Source: Phallus indusiatus | Taxonomy: Eukaryota; Basidiomycota; Agaricomycetes; Phallales; Phallaceae | NCBI GenBank assembly: GCA_027605045.1 | Contig: JAQFWX010000064.1 | Span: forward strand, 62,001 to 126,000 | Length of the DNA stretch: 64,000 nucleotides | Direction of reading: 5' to 3' | Shown here: one piece after another, positions 24,447-36,499 of the stretch | Layout of the letters: each line of letters begins with the position of its first letter | How positions within the stretch are numbered: position 1 is the stretch's first letter | Program-made: the position numbers and the translations under genes | Notes under the pieces: model-generated | Databases searched by the model: none | The model's input: the letters and a program-made list of their open reading frames with translations, nothing else | What the model was told of the DNA's origin: nothing

Positions 24447-26628
24447 ATGTTGTCTCTCTTTTCAATTTTAGCCAAGTCCACTGCACTTGATACCTGTTTC
24501 CTCCTCGCCATTGGTGGCCTGTTTCCCTTCCTAGTCTATAAATTATATTCTTCTATTCGATCCACATACCTTCTTCGAAATATCCCAGGTCCCCCATCTT
24601 CATCTCGTTTATGGGGCTGTGAGTGGGATATGCATAAAACACTCCCTGGATTGCCTTATCTCCAGTGGAGAACCCAGTATGGAGACATTGTCAAATATAA
24701 AGGTGCATTAAAGGTAGGCTCTGACCCGCTCCAAAGTAATCTGGATAACCAACTTCGACAATTAGAAAAATATTCTAGCCATCACTGACCGTCAGACCGT
24801 TAAATTCATCCTTGAAGAACACGTCTTCGATTTTCCAAAACCCGAGGGCGTTCGTGAGTGGTTCCGCTCTCTTGTAGGTGAAGGTATTCTTGTCGTTGAA
24901 GGTAACAAAACTTTTATTGGACCATCAAATGGCGGCATCTAAGTACATCTATAGATAAAAATGCCCATACTCGTCAACGGAAGTTATTCGCCCCAGCTTT
25001 GAGGTATTATCCCCTCAGATCTAAATTTGAGTGATTCTGGAGGATCCTGAATGCTTTGTTCAAATTAGTCCTAGTGCAATCAAATTACTCCTCCCTATAT
25101 TTTCATCGCTAGCATCCCAGGTTTTGACATTCTTTTTTTCCTTTCTCTCGTCCAGTACCCAAAATTATTTCTTTAGATGGTCGACATGCTTCTCGTTAGA
25201 TTCGATGACACCGAATCCAATTTCATTGACGAGGATCTGCAATGGTGGACGAATCGTCTAAGGTTTGTATTCTTCAATAAGCAATTGTCCGCATTGAAGA
25301 TTTTTTTAGTCTCGATGCCATCGGGCTTGCAGGATTTTCATACAACTTTCAGTCTCTCTCGGGGAACACGAATCCCCTTGCTGTTAGTTTGGAAGCATTG
25401 ACGAATACTTCCGATAATTTTGTGTCGTTCGTTATGAAAGCATTATTATTCTCTTTTCCGGCGATTCTAAAAAGTGAGGATTGTCTTTTCTTAAGCAACT
25501 CAGGTTAATCTGACGTGGTAAAAAGTTCCATCACAAAAGGGCAGGTACATTGCTCAGACTTGCTCAGAGCTGGGGAAAGTAGCTATTGATATGTGGAATC
25601 AAGCTAAGAACTCAGAGAAAACCTTGAATCGTACTTTGATGTCGATGATGAGTAAGACCTTTATATGCATATATCTTCGCCAAAGTGAAGTGACTCACTC
25701 TCCATCCAGTGCAAGCGGAGGGCGCAGAAAATATAACGAGCGAAGAGATCGCTGCACAGCTTCGAACTCTCGTCCAGGCTGGTTACGAAACCGTTGGCAG
25801 TGAAATGGCTGTAGGAGACCCTTTTTTCCTGTGGATTTTTATCTTATTGAAAGATGCTCTTTCTAAGTGGATACTTTATGAGATTGCTCGCTGTTCAGAT
25901 ATACAAGAGATGTTACGGAAAGAGATCAGCGCTATACCAGAGCCGACTTACGAAGATATAGTTCAGGAAATGCCCTTGCTCGACGCAGTTGTTAAAGAAT
26001 CATTACGACTACACCCCCCAGTTATGGAATTGACCCATGTCGTAAGCCGTTTTTACTGAATCGATGATTCTTCAGCGCTTAATGAGTATAATATTTCAGG
26101 CAAAGCACGACGCAGTAGTTCCTATGAGTAAACCAATTCCTGGGACTCATAACTTGTTTTTCACGATTCCGCGCGGAACTGTTATACAAATACCGGTCAA
26201 TGCCTTACACACTGACCCAGCTGTGTGGGGAGATGACGCAGAATCTTTCAAGCCTCAGCGATGGCTGGACGACAACGCCGAAAAAACAAAACACTTGTTT
26301 TCATTCAGGTATTTACACCGATTTATTGCATATGCAAAGAACTTTTGAATTCAATCCTGGAATTATAGCGCTGGCCCGAGAAAGTGTCCCGGCCGTTATT
26401 TTGCTATGTTAGAGATGAAGGTAATAATTCATGATGTTCACTCCGCTTTTGCCGATCAAAATGACGTCCTATATCACCTCTTAGATTTTGGTCATAGCTC
26501 TTTTGAAGTCTTTCAGGTTAGAGGTAATACCTGACAAGCCTATAGAGCCCTTTTGGAGTTTTGTTGTGCGTACTCGAGTACAAACCCAGACTGAGGGTGC
26601 TTTGCCACTTCGTTTATGGCGCATTTAA
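24447..26628 (+). CDS. Cytochrome P450 monooxygenase
   Basis: The N-terminus MLSLFSILAKSTALDTCFLL AIGGLFPFLVY is a membrane anchor, followed by the hinge RNIPGPPSS. The I-helix is QAGYETVGSE. The K-helix is KESLRLHPP (ExxR), and PERF-like FKPQRWLDD follows. The heme loop only appears after removing a 60-base intron (26309-26368): FSFSAGPRKCPGRYFAMLEM, with the Cys ligand in the standard FxxGxRxCxG frame. The last exons give ILVIALLKSFRLEVIPDKPI and stop at 26628. All parts can be joined by plausible short introns, so I read it as intact even though many frames look broken. Subfamily and substrate cannot be told; basidiomycete genomes hold many such enzymes. No biosynthetic partner gene lies next to it. 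It is convergent to the ChaC gene, with about 60 bases between stops. Confidence 0.88.
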
Positions 26629-26689
26629 TATGGCTCGTTTCGAATTCTATAATTGACCAAGACATTTCTATACCTTCATCGAATTCGAT

Positions 26690-27974
26690 TCATACTACTA
26701 TTGATAATTGTTTGATTCTACTTTGTCCAATTCTCTGAGCAACCCCTTCAATGATTTCAATGAAGTGTTAGGTGTGTTTTTTCAATAAAAAATGCCGAAG
26801 TTACGTACCTCAAGGGTATACAGGTGTGAATCGTACGAGTCTGGAGCTAAAGCCCGAACAGCATCGGCAAGTTTATAGACGTATTCCTGTAAACTTGTGT
26901 GATAATGTAATGTGATATCTGCGTTTTCTTACTTTGTTTGATCCTGAAGGACCAAGAGATCCCCATATATGTTGGGACAAACTACTCAAAGACTCAAAAC
27001 CAACTGAATGTTAACAGCCTCAGTGCTATTCTTTGACAGACCACTGGAGTATTTACATACCAAACGAGGGATTATCTTTCCGTCCTACGTAAACCTGAAT
27101 GATATGGAAGATATGATATGCCTGTCAGTAGAAGGACTCACTATGGCCTTTGTGTGACGCACATTAGCTCGGTCAAATAGTTAGCGAGAAAAAAAAACCT
27201 GAGGCGCAACGATTTGTTCTTTCCCGTCCACTAATCCATAAACATCAGTCCTTTCGACGGTATAGCCATCCTAGTTTACACGTTAGCATCCTCTAACCAC
27301 ACAATCATTGCACATCAAACCTTCTCTCGATAATCTAAGATGGAGTTTTAATCATGAGACAAAAAAATATTCAATTGAGTGTGAGCACACCGACCCAGAT
27401 ACGCTTGGACTTCCGAGACGAATTCGTGATCAATGATATAGGCCACACCTGTGGCACTGGTTACTTATCAATGGATTGAAGCTTTGTATGTCATACCCCA
27501 CACAACCTCGTCTTCCGGGAAAGGATCCTTTTCCAAAGCATGTGTGAACGCTGGCGCCGCGATTTTGCATGAACTTGAAGCATCAAGATTTACTTACAGA
27601 ATCCCTAAACTCGGCCCAGTCATTACGATGAACCAAGGTAACCACCCGACCTGGATGCTAGATTCAGGAACAAGAATGAAAAAAAAACATTATCGATTGA
27701 TGCAAGGACGGTGCACATTCCGACTAACCTCCGGAGTACCTCGATGATCACTTGAGCTCTGTGCAAATCTACGGACATAACCTTTTAAATAGCCCGAAAC
27801 TGCAAAAGACAAAAGCATAAGTATCTCTTTTATCTTCAAGAATAAGATATGCACCTTGCGATACAACACGCGGAGGTGGCTGTTTATTGCATCAAAAACA
27901 AGAAAAATGATGCCGAGTTTCGAAGTAACCTTGAATATCAAAGAACCATATCCAAATACTATGAGATCAGACAT
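26690..27974 (-). CDS. ChaC-type glutathione gamma-glutamylcyclotransferase
   Basis: ChaC proteins split glutathione into 5-oxoproline and Cys-Gly in the cytosol. The start MSDLIVFGYGSLIFK holds the family glycine-loop (GYGSLI). A splice joins it to PPPRVVSQ and then VSGYLKGYVRRFAQSSSDHR GTPE, the typical ChaC order. Further exons include a GRVVTLV-like block near 27650, VWGVAYIIDHEFVSEVQAYL near 27420, DGYTVERTDVYGLVDGKEQI near 27240, VYVGRKDNPSF near 27090 and EYVYKLADAVRALAPDSYDS HLYTLE near 26830. The exact end is unsure: either the stop at 26782 without the last intron, or after an intron at 26690; I chose the latter. The family assignment is secure. Confidence 0.85.
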
Positions 27975-28269
27975 GTATATTTACGCAAAAGCGTTGTGAA
28001 CCTAATAGAACGACAAGAGCTGGAATGAATAAATTACCGCAGGCAGTGATAAACACGTATGTATGTAACAAGACCCGGGTCACTCGGATTTGTTGAAGCC
28101 CCACCGTCACTGCAGAAAGTACTGACACGTTCCGGACGTTCACAATATTGGCAAATCATACAATCCCTCCTATCAACTTTGAACATCAAAATTTGTCAGA
28201 GACGAGGATCTATATGACATACAGCATGTAATTCTGAATTGATAGATTATAGGATTGCTTAGCAAGTAA

Positions 28270-30080
28270 CTAGTCAAACTTAACGACTTGTCCTCCTCCT
28301 CCTCGGTCAATCTTTATCAGCTTTTTTGCTACACACCCATAAATTGCTCTTGAACCCAAGTCGGTAGGTCTAAATGCTGCAGAGGCTTGTTTGGATACTC
28401 CAGATGTCAAGTCTGAGTTGAGTCCCGTTCTGGATGCAAGCTGAGCTTTCAGCGTGTTCAAGGGGATACTGTGCTGTGGTCCTTTGAGTTAACCCGAGCG
28501 TGATACTATAGTTTCCAATAAAGTTTAACGTACGTTAGGGGCCAGTAAAAGGGTTAGTAGAATAAACGCTGTGAAAATCTGATGCACGACGCCGGCTGGG
28601 GAGGGATGGATGTCTATACCCAATATAGAAGAGAGGGTTGATCGTGTGGATGGGGAAGAACCTTTCGGGCTCAATGCGGAACTCGACTCGTATATGGCTT
28701 GTGACGAGATTGTCTCGAGAATCAGTCTGTTAAAATGAGTGGCTAATCCATAACGTATTCAAGTAAAGCACACAGTACAGAGACGTACATCGTATCTTTG
28801 GCATTGGGTATATTGTTCCCATGCGCAAACTGATTACCAGGAATGAGTAAATCGGCAATTGTATCCCATATCTTCGCCTATAATTTAAAATGAGCTGTCC
28901 CACTTGTCATCTATAGAAAAATATGTACACAAATTCTTACACAAATTCTGTCCATTTCTGGAGTGATGCAAAATTCATCAGGTTCGTTCTTTCTGGGTAA
29001 ATCCGCCATTCTTTTCTCCTGAGTGGACATGGTGGAGCTCTGTATATCTTCGGACTGGGGTTTGGTTTTAAAGGGCATAGGCACACCAACAGGTTCATCC
29101 TGAAGGTCAGACATTTGACCGTCATCAAGTCGGGAAGGGACGGCTGCGGTGGGCTCGCCGCGGTGGTTAACGTGCGGTTGAGAAGGAGAACATAACGAAG
29201 AAGACCCGCCATCAATTTGAGAAGCAGATGATTCCAGGTTTAGTTCGACTGGAGGAGTAGATATGGACTTTTCAGGTATTGCCAGAGACTGTTGAGGTCG
29301 AGGAGGTTTCGAACGCGAGGCAGCAGTTGTTTGTCTCGCCGGCCGTTGTGCTTGTCGTATTGCGGAGCTGATTGAGTTGTCAAGGTTATCTTTCTGGGTT
29401 TTTTTTAACAAGGTGGAATGATTGAAGAGCATTGCCTACCTTTTTTTTAAGTTGCGAAATCTGGACTTTTAATTCGTTGATCGCGCTCTCTTCTGCTTGT
29501 ATTTGAGCAACGGAAGGAACTTTTCTTTGGGACTAGCAACGAAAAAGGTCAGGCCCAATCAAACAGGCGTTGCAAGTGTACCTCTTGCACGGAGTTTTGC
29601 AATCCGTCAACCTGATTTCTGACATTGTCTAAGCGTTCAACAAGAGCTTCAAGGTGTGCACGTGTTCCCGGCATAGGTTTAATGGAATGACTTGATAATT
29701 TCTCATTCTCATTACGCGTTCTACAAGAAATGCATCCGCATCACCTACAATCTGTCCAGATAGCGTAACGCTGCCTCGAGGTAAATTTCAGGTTCTTCGT
29801 CTTTACTTTTTCCGGCTGAACGCCGTGTCCGAAGAGGAGTTGCTGTCCTATATTCTTTTCGCCCAAGTGTTCCTTGACCCAAAGGCGAGTCGTTTTGGGA
29901 AGTTGTGAAGTGAAACAGCTCGTATTCCGTTTCGTCTGCTTCCCGTATGATATCCTGCAGCGATGAATGAAGCATGGCATGAGTGAATGGACCTATTTCT
30001 GACTTAGGGTTAATCGCAGTTGAGTGCAATGAGTTTGCAGTGTATGTCAGCCTGTCGATGGTATCGAGTAATGATGGCAT
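28270..30080 (-). CDS. Coiled-coil protein, possibly kinetochore DASH subunit Spc34-like
   Basis: The N-terminus MPSLLDTIDRLTYTANSLHS is followed by IGPFTHAMLHSSLQDIIREA DETEYELFHF, which resembles the Spc34 pattern of a phenylalanine-headed helix, then LIRD and an acidic ELF motif. The next exon gives EIYLEAALRYLDR and a coiled coil (THLEALVERLDNVRNQVDGL-like, then IQAEESAINELKVQISQLKK). The middle is Pro/Ser-rich and disordered. The C-terminal part (AKIWDTIADLLIPGNQ, and PNHSIPLNTLKAQLASRTGL to KKLIKIDRGGGGQVVKFD) looks like a small helical or winged-helix fold, which I cannot match to Spc34. The Dam1/DASH complex would place it on kinetochore microtubules. It is divergent to RSC1/2 with 119 bases between starts. 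The function is a tentative call. Confidence 0.5.
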
Positions 30081-30130
30081 GTTGCAAGCTTTTCACGGGA
30101 ATGTTGAAGAGGTTAGCGTTGACCCCGGTA

Positions 30131-30136
30131 ACGCGT
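30131..30136. promoter_or_regulatory. MluI cell-cycle box ACGCGT in a shared promoter
   Basis: The 119-base gap between the DASH-like gene and RSC1/2 contains ACGCGT and, about 25 bases on, a near-match ACGCGA. In fungi this word is bound by MBF (Mbp1/Swi6-type) at G1/S. The role here is inferred. Confidence 0.35.
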
Positions 30137-30199
30137 TCGTGTCCGTGACTTGCTTTACGTAACGCGACTGCCGAAATTTCATTTCGCAAATCCTCGCGG

Positions 30200-32996
30200 A
30201 TGTCTCTTTCAGCAGCTCAAAGGCGTGCTATAGAAGAAGTTCTCAAAACATTATGTAGTATCACTAAAGGAAGGAGGAAACTCTGTGAGATGTTCATGAA
30301 ACTCCCTGACAAAGAAGACTGGGCTGGGTATTACAAGGTGGGTCCATTTCAAGTTGAATACGACACAATGGTGAGGGGAGACTTAAAAACCGGTCGATAT
30401 CTACAGGTTATTCCTGAGCCTAGATGTTTAGAAGGGATTCGCTCGGACATAGAGAAAGGAAAATATAAAGATGCCTCTAGCGTCTATGACGATTTACTAC
30501 TCGTTTTTGCGAACGCGTTACATTACAACAAACAGGACAGCCAGATAGCCAAAGATGCCCTGGTCCTGAAGGTATGGATGTACTGTCGCTGTATTCCACC
30601 TTATTTATTTTAATTCAGAATGCTCTGCAAGAGACTTGGGAAGCCACACAAGGTCTGCCCAGCACCGCTTCTCTTTCGCAACAAACCGAGGAAACATCCG
30701 CCTCCAAAGTGATGTCCAAAAGTCCCTCGTCAAATAAATTAACGCGGAAGATGCCCTCCTCTCCTTTTTTGAACGTCGCCAGCGCTATGGATGATGATTT
30801 GGATGGCCTTCCCGAAGAACTCCAGGAACATGAACCAGAATCTGCTCATGCATGGGAGTCAGCAGCTAAAGACGAAGAAAGTAGCGAAATCGTACGCCAG
30901 TTAGAGAGAGGTTTACCTCGGTGGTCAGGTGGAGGTGATACAGGCTGGATGGAAGAGCTGACTGGAGTAAACTCAATTTTGTTCTTGTATGGACAACTTG
31001 ACACTATCACCTCGCATAGGATTATCAGGCAAAGTTCACCGAGATAATGAACATGCTGAGAACTTATGAGACGCCTCTGTAGGTCACTGTTTTACTGCAT
31101 CCAGGGTAAATTGTGCCTACTTCTGACTCAACAGAAAAGAAATACCATGGCAGTCTTTGCAAGCCGTTCCAGAAATGGGTATAAAAAATGTGTCATATAC
31201 AGTGAGTAGCGCATCGTAATCTGTCATCTTCGGCCCTCGCCCAATCGCACAGAGCCCGTTGTCGTGTAATATGATTGAGGTACGGACATATCTTCCTTCT
31301 TCCACGTTCCACTCAGCTCGTGTTATATAGGATCGCGTCCGAAGTGGATTTTATGTTACCCCTCGTCATTTCGATCAGGACTTTTCTCGCTTGTTTGAAG
31401 GAGCACGTCGTTATCACGCTATCGGTTCTCGCGCTTACGGACTGTGTCTTCTATTGCAGGTAGGATTGATATTCTCATTTATCTGTGTTGATGCCGTGGA
31501 ACAATTGTCATCAGCGTTTGTATCAACACCTTACCTCGCCACCTTATCCGAATTCTGTCCCATCGGATAATTTCAACTTTTCTTCAATTACAGCCGGGCC
31601 AGGTATCGCACGTCCAATTCATTCTCAAACTGGAGAGTCGTCGCATGCTGTAACAACATTCCGTATTCCTACCAAAGATCGGATGTTTACCGATGAATTG
31701 AGTATCAAAGGATGGGTAGTTAGTATGGGGGACTGGGTTCACCTAATGAATCCAGATGATTGTGCTAAGCCAATTATTGGCCAAGTATTTAAGACATGGA
31801 TTCCACATGGGGAAGGGTATAGTATTCCTAAGATGGTTTGACGTCGGGAGACCGTAACTAACACGTATTTTATTTTCCAAAAGGGCCAAGGCTCAGCAAG
31901 GACTCACTGTTTGTTGGTATTTCCGTCCCGAACAGGTTCGCCTTTCCCGCATATCCAAGTTGGCTTCTTGACTGAGTCATATCAGACGCATCATTCGGCA
32001 CAGCGACAGTTTTGGGAAAATGAAGTTTTCAAAACTGGTCCGTGTCTTCTGAAATAGTTTATACTTATTTTGAAAAATGCCAGGCCACTTTGCGGATCAT
32101 GCTGCGGAAGACATTATAGAGAAGATTGCTTGTCAGTTTACAGCCAAACACATCCGAGGTCGCCCGCGGCCTCCGTATTGGTATCCGGGTTGGCCTCTTT
32201 ACGTATGCGATTCTCGTTATAATGATCGCGAAAGAGTGTTCGTAAAGATTAAAAACTGGAATTCTTGCATTCCGGAAGAATTTCGTAAAAACGATTTCAT
32301 GCCGATTTACCCTTTTGAACGTATAATCTACCCAAAACTTTATTCTAGTCCTTTTTTAGGTGGGGTTAAGGGATCTGGGCAGCTAATTGAGGGGGCCTTG
32401 GACAAACCGGAAGCTGAGAAGCCTAATTCTGACAATGCGTTTCGTCGGAGGACACGAAAGTCCACTCAACAGGCCGCGTCTGCGAATAATGGCTCTGGTA
32501 TTGGAGACAATCGAACGAATGAATCAAATGCTGTAGCTGCTGTATATCCAGCGGTGGCGGCGGCGGCGGCAGGCTCAGCTGTCAGTAGTTCGAGTCTACT
32601 GAGAGACAGATCTATGCTTTCAATTATGGGAGCAAATCCTAAAGCTGCTGTGGAGGTTCTCCCGGCGGAAACCGGTAAGTGAAGAGACGTAGCTAGCGCA
32701 ATGAAATTTGACGCAAGGGTTATGTTGGGATTATAGTCAAACATTTTGACCGGGACCCTGAAACAAATCAGGCGTTGTGGTTCTCTGGACCTCCAATTGA
32801 CGTCGCTCGAACACCGGCTCCCCAGCATAGTCTGAAATATTTGCATTACCTTGCTATGCAAAGAAAACGGAAACACGAAATGAGAGGTGACAATGTTGCG
32901 ATTGACGGTAATGGTGTACGCGAACGCGCAGTGATTAAACGAAGGATGACTGACCAAATAAACGAGATTTGGACGACCGTGATGCACGAAAGCTAA
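30200..32996 (+). CDS. RSC1: RSC chromatin-remodelling subunit Rsc1/Rsc2-like (two bromodomains, BAH)
   Basis: Rsc1/2 (polybromo-like) guide the RSC remodeller to acetylated nucleosomes. The ATG at 30200 starts bromodomain 1: RRKLCEMFMKLPDKEDWAGY YKV, then KGKYKDASSVYDDLLLVFAN ALHYN (the acetyl-lysine Asn within ALHYN). Bromodomain 2 is spread over several short exons: FTEIMNMLRTYETP, KEIPWQSLQAVPEMG, GFYVTPRHFDQDFSRLFEGA RRYHAIGS. The BAH domain follows: GDWVHLMNPDDCAKPIIGQV FKTW, then after two introns QGLTVCWYFRPEQTHHSAQR QFWENEVFKT and GHFADHAAEDIIEKIACQF. A basic segment and an alanine run (VAAAAAG) precede a tail ending TDQINEIWTTVMHES. It is convergent to HEM3. Confidence 0.9.
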
Positions 32997-33066
32997 AAAA
33001 AAAAGCAAGAACTACATATCTTAATTTAGAATGTTTAATAGTACATTTCTGTATATATGTCAGCCT

Positions 33067-34205
33067 CTAATTAGTGTCATGGGCCAACAACTTGTCACTG
33101 ATTTCCTGCCGGGACGCACGATCCACTGATACTTGTTCGAGAATCTCATTGCCACCGGAATTAATTAGTATGCGCGCCAACTCTGCTCCAAGATCTTCTG
33201 TCTGTGAGACATTCTGCACGGGTCTAACAAGGGTATGTTCAATGTGTTGATCACCAGATAAACTGGTGATGGTGGCGGTGAGCGAGAGGGAACCGTCGGA
33301 GGCAAGGTGTGAGGCAACACCGACAGGAACGCTGCAGCCACCTTCGAGGATGCGAAGGCAAGCCCTTTCAGCTCGACAGCAAAGATCTGTGGAGGTATGG
33401 GTGAGAGTGCTGACAAGATCCTGGACGATGGGGTCGTTTGAACGAATTTCTACTCCGAGAGCAGCCTGGCCGACAGCGTGATAAAGAGTGGGAGGGGTGA
33501 TGTCGGAAGAAATTCTGCTTTGACATCCGAGACGAACGAGACCGGCCTTTGCTAAGACCAGAGCAGTATATTCACCGTCTGGAGCATCAAGTTTAGCAAG
33601 ACGGGTATTGCTGGTTAGGAAAGTGATAAATTTTTCTTCCGTTTGGAAAAAGAGAAAACATTAAAGACTTACAGATTGCCACGCTAAGGGAAATGACACA
33701 TGTATATAAATTGTTTAAAGAATATAGTGTATTTCGCAAAGCTTACCACATCTTTGAAAACCAGATTTGGATAATTACGCTTGAGTTGAGCTACCCGACG
33801 GACGCTACTGGTGCCGACGACACTTGCAGGGGGAAGATCGTCAAGGGTAGTGTAGGGAAGACCTTGCTTGACAACGAGGGAGTCTGCAGGGTCTTCTCGC
33901 TCGAGGATAGCACCGAGCTGACATCCGTCTGGGAGAACTGTAGGGACATCCTTGAGGGAGTGGACGAGGATGTCGACTTGGTTCTGCAAGAGGGCGACCT
34001 CGAGCTCCTTTGTCCATAGGGACTTTCCGCCGAGGACATACAATGCCTGGGCTTGGTTTTTATCGCCCTCAGTGGACATGAGGGCAACGTCGAAAGTGAG
34101 CTGTGGGTGCTTAGCCTGGAGGGCATCACGCACGATGTATGTCTGGATTTGGGCCAACTTGGATGCTCGAGAGGCAATGACGATGGGTCGAGCTGAAGAG
34201 GACAT
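33067..34205 (-). CDS. HEM3: Porphobilinogen deaminase (hydroxymethylbilane synthase)
   Basis: This enzyme joins four porphobilinogen units into hydroxymethylbilane, the third step of cytosolic haem synthesis. The start MSSSARPIVIASRASKLAQI QTYIV is typical. GGKSLWTKELEVALL, DILVHSLKDVPTVLPDG, AILEREDPADSLV and VVGTSSVRRVAQLKRNYPNL are the conserved active-site blocks with the catalytic Asp and the basic substrate-binding residues. CRAERACLRILEGGCSVPVG V contains the Cys that carries the dipyrromethane cofactor. One intron separates the block ending LVFKDV from the next exon (NTRLAKLDAPDGEYTALVLA). The protein ends QEISDKLLAHDTN. Length and all motifs are normal. It is divergent to ALG1. Confidence 0.96.
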
Positions 34206-34545
34206 GGTTGGGAAGAAAAGATTGTTGTTCAAGTTGTTATTATGAATGGATCGATGGCCACTGTAATGGCATGAGCTCAATTGGTCACATAGTAATACAT
34301 TGCTACACTGCTAATAGTACTACATAATATGATGTATCTCAACAAGGTGAGTTCAATGGAAATAAAATATATCTTCCCCATCAAACTGTTCTGGAACAGC
34401 GAGACAAAAATATTTTTTATTCCACTCAAATCGTATTTCGCTCAGATTCAGATATACAGAGAGGAATCTGACCGTGGATGTCGAGTGGAATCAAAATGTG
34501 TGCAGCTCAAATTCAGATAGACGCCCAAATTTATCTGCTCCAGCC
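34206..34545. other. Divergent promoter region HEM3 / ALG1
   Basis: This is 340 bases between two start codons. Short frames on both strands have no recognisable motif. No clear binding site stands out. Confidence 0.5.
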
Positions 34546-36434
34546 ATGCTCACCGCGGTGCTACTCGTACTCCTCGTCATCGTCGTTCCCGTCGTCCTCG
34601 CCCAGTCATGGCTTCGCAAGTCTCCTTCCCAACCCTCCGTTGCCATCGTTGTCCTCGGCGATTTTGGTCGTAGTCCACGCATGATGTATCATGCCCAGAG
34701 TTTCGTCGAGAACGGGTTCGACACTTTTGTCATCGCGTACCAAGGTGCAGCATACACCTCACACGGCAGATCTTTTGCGCTCACTTTCACTTCCAGGCTC
34801 AGCTGTCATATCACCTTTGCGCAATAGTTCTCGTCTCCATCTCCTGTACCTCCCCGAACTACCAAAGTCTTTTTCCCCTTCGTCCTCCCGCCTTTTCGTC
34901 TTCTTTGCATTTTATAAAGTTCTATTCCAAATATCCACGATTTTCTTCACGCTCCTCTTTCGTCTCAAGCATTCACCTAAATTCATCCTTCTGCAGGTGC
35001 TGTCTCTTTCTCCTTTATTTTGCTTTTCTCATCTCAAACCAAGTCTGGCAAGGAAATTAGAATCCCCCTAGCATTCCCACCTTGCCTATAGCTCAGGTAG
35101 TCTGCTGGCTTCGCGGATCAAAACTCATTATAGATTGGCATAATCTTGGATATTCTATTCTTGCTCTAAAACTCGGTTCCCGGAGCCCTCTTGTCTTGCT
35201 CGCAAAACGGCAAGTTTTATTTGTCCTGGAATAATAAAAAAAGAACACAAGTGTCATCCCTTTCCCCTCATAGACTGGAAATGTATTTTGGTCGTGCGGC
35301 TCATGCACATCTCTTCGTTACTTCCGCCATGAGAGACCACCTCACTACTCAGTGGCACCTTCAGTTCAGCGTTTCTTCCTTTGATGCAAAGAAAAAACAA
35401 TCTCACATTTCTTTTTTCAGGGGTCAAAAAATTCTCCTATATGACCGACCACCTTCTCAATTTCATCGTTGTTCTCTGTCAGAGATTCATCAGGTGAATT
35501 TTTTTTGCTCTTCTACGCTCTCCTTTCTGTTTTCTTGACCAGGATTCTCGATTTTTAGCTATTCACACAGCTAACAACGTCCATTCATCCTCCAGTTGAC
35601 GCTATCTTCCCTTCGTATACCCTGCCCACCTCGACGCCTTTCACCTCTTCCTCACCGACTTCGCATTCTCTTCGGCAGGATCGACCCGCGCTCATAGTCT
35701 CAAGCACCAGTTGGACAGATGACGAAGACTTTAGTGTTCTTCTCGCAGCCCTTCAGAAATACGAACAATCTGTTCGAAAACGCAACGATCTTCCTAACGC
35801 CCTCGTCATGATTACAGGTAAAGGACCATTAAAATCATACTATATGGACAAGATTTTCAGCTTAGAGTCATCGGAGCAATGGCGGCACGTACGCTGTCGA
35901 AGTGTATGGCTGGAACCTGAACAATATCCACTCCTACTTGGTTCAGCTGACCTTGGTATATGTCTCCATGCGAGTTCCTCCTCTCTTGATCTTCCTATGA
36001 AAGTTGTAGACATGTTTGGCTGTCGCTTGCCGGTTCTCGCTCTTGACTTTGAATGGTACTATTTCCTCCCCTTATGGCATGCCAATCCCTATCTAACTTC
36101 CCTCATTTATATCCATCCCCACCAATATGCACAGTCTTCCAGAGCTAATTATTGACGGAAAAAATGGCCGCATTTTTCGAACCGCAGATGATTTAGCTAG
36201 TTTACTTATCGTAAGCTGTTACAAGTACCTCTCTCTATTTTATCTCTCTCACACAGCTTCAAGTCAACACTTTCAAATTTACCCAACTCTACCTCACTTC
36301 AAGCTATGCGCGCATTCCTCGACGGTACTATTGATCCTTTGGAATGGGACTGGTGTTCTTGGACTGAGAATTGGAACCGTGTTTTACTCCCGGCGATAAA
36401 CAACAGGGACCAATTTCAAGCGGAACGCCTATAA
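34546..36434 (+). CDS. ALG1: Chitobiosyldiphosphodolichol beta-mannosyltransferase
   Basis: Alg1 (GT33) adds the first mannose to GlcNAc2-PP-dolichol on the cytosolic face of the ER. The ATG at 34546 gives [20 protein letters not shown], the N-terminal anchor, then [36 protein letters not shown]. Later exons give [45 protein letters not shown] and [17 protein letters not shown]. The C-terminal domain contains [69 protein letters not shown], the donor-binding block of the family, and [11 protein letters not shown]. The last exon gives [19 protein letters not shown] residues ([18 protein letters not shown]) and stops at 36434. Family certain. Confidence 0.94.
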
Positions 36435-36499
36435 TCAGTATGTTATGAAACGTACATCGCAATTTAATATAATACATGTTTGTATACACCCTGACGCAA

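Noticed and set aside
26309..26412. P450 seemed to lack its heme-binding Cys and looked like a pseudogene
   Set aside because: Removing a 60-base GT..AG intron (26309-26368) brings AGPRKCPGRYF into frame after FSF, so the heme loop is present.
24447..30080. Possible secondary-metabolite cluster around the P450 and the transporter
   Set aside because: Neighbours are an acetyl-CoA transporter of the housekeeping type, ChaC and a chromosome protein; no backbone synthase is present.
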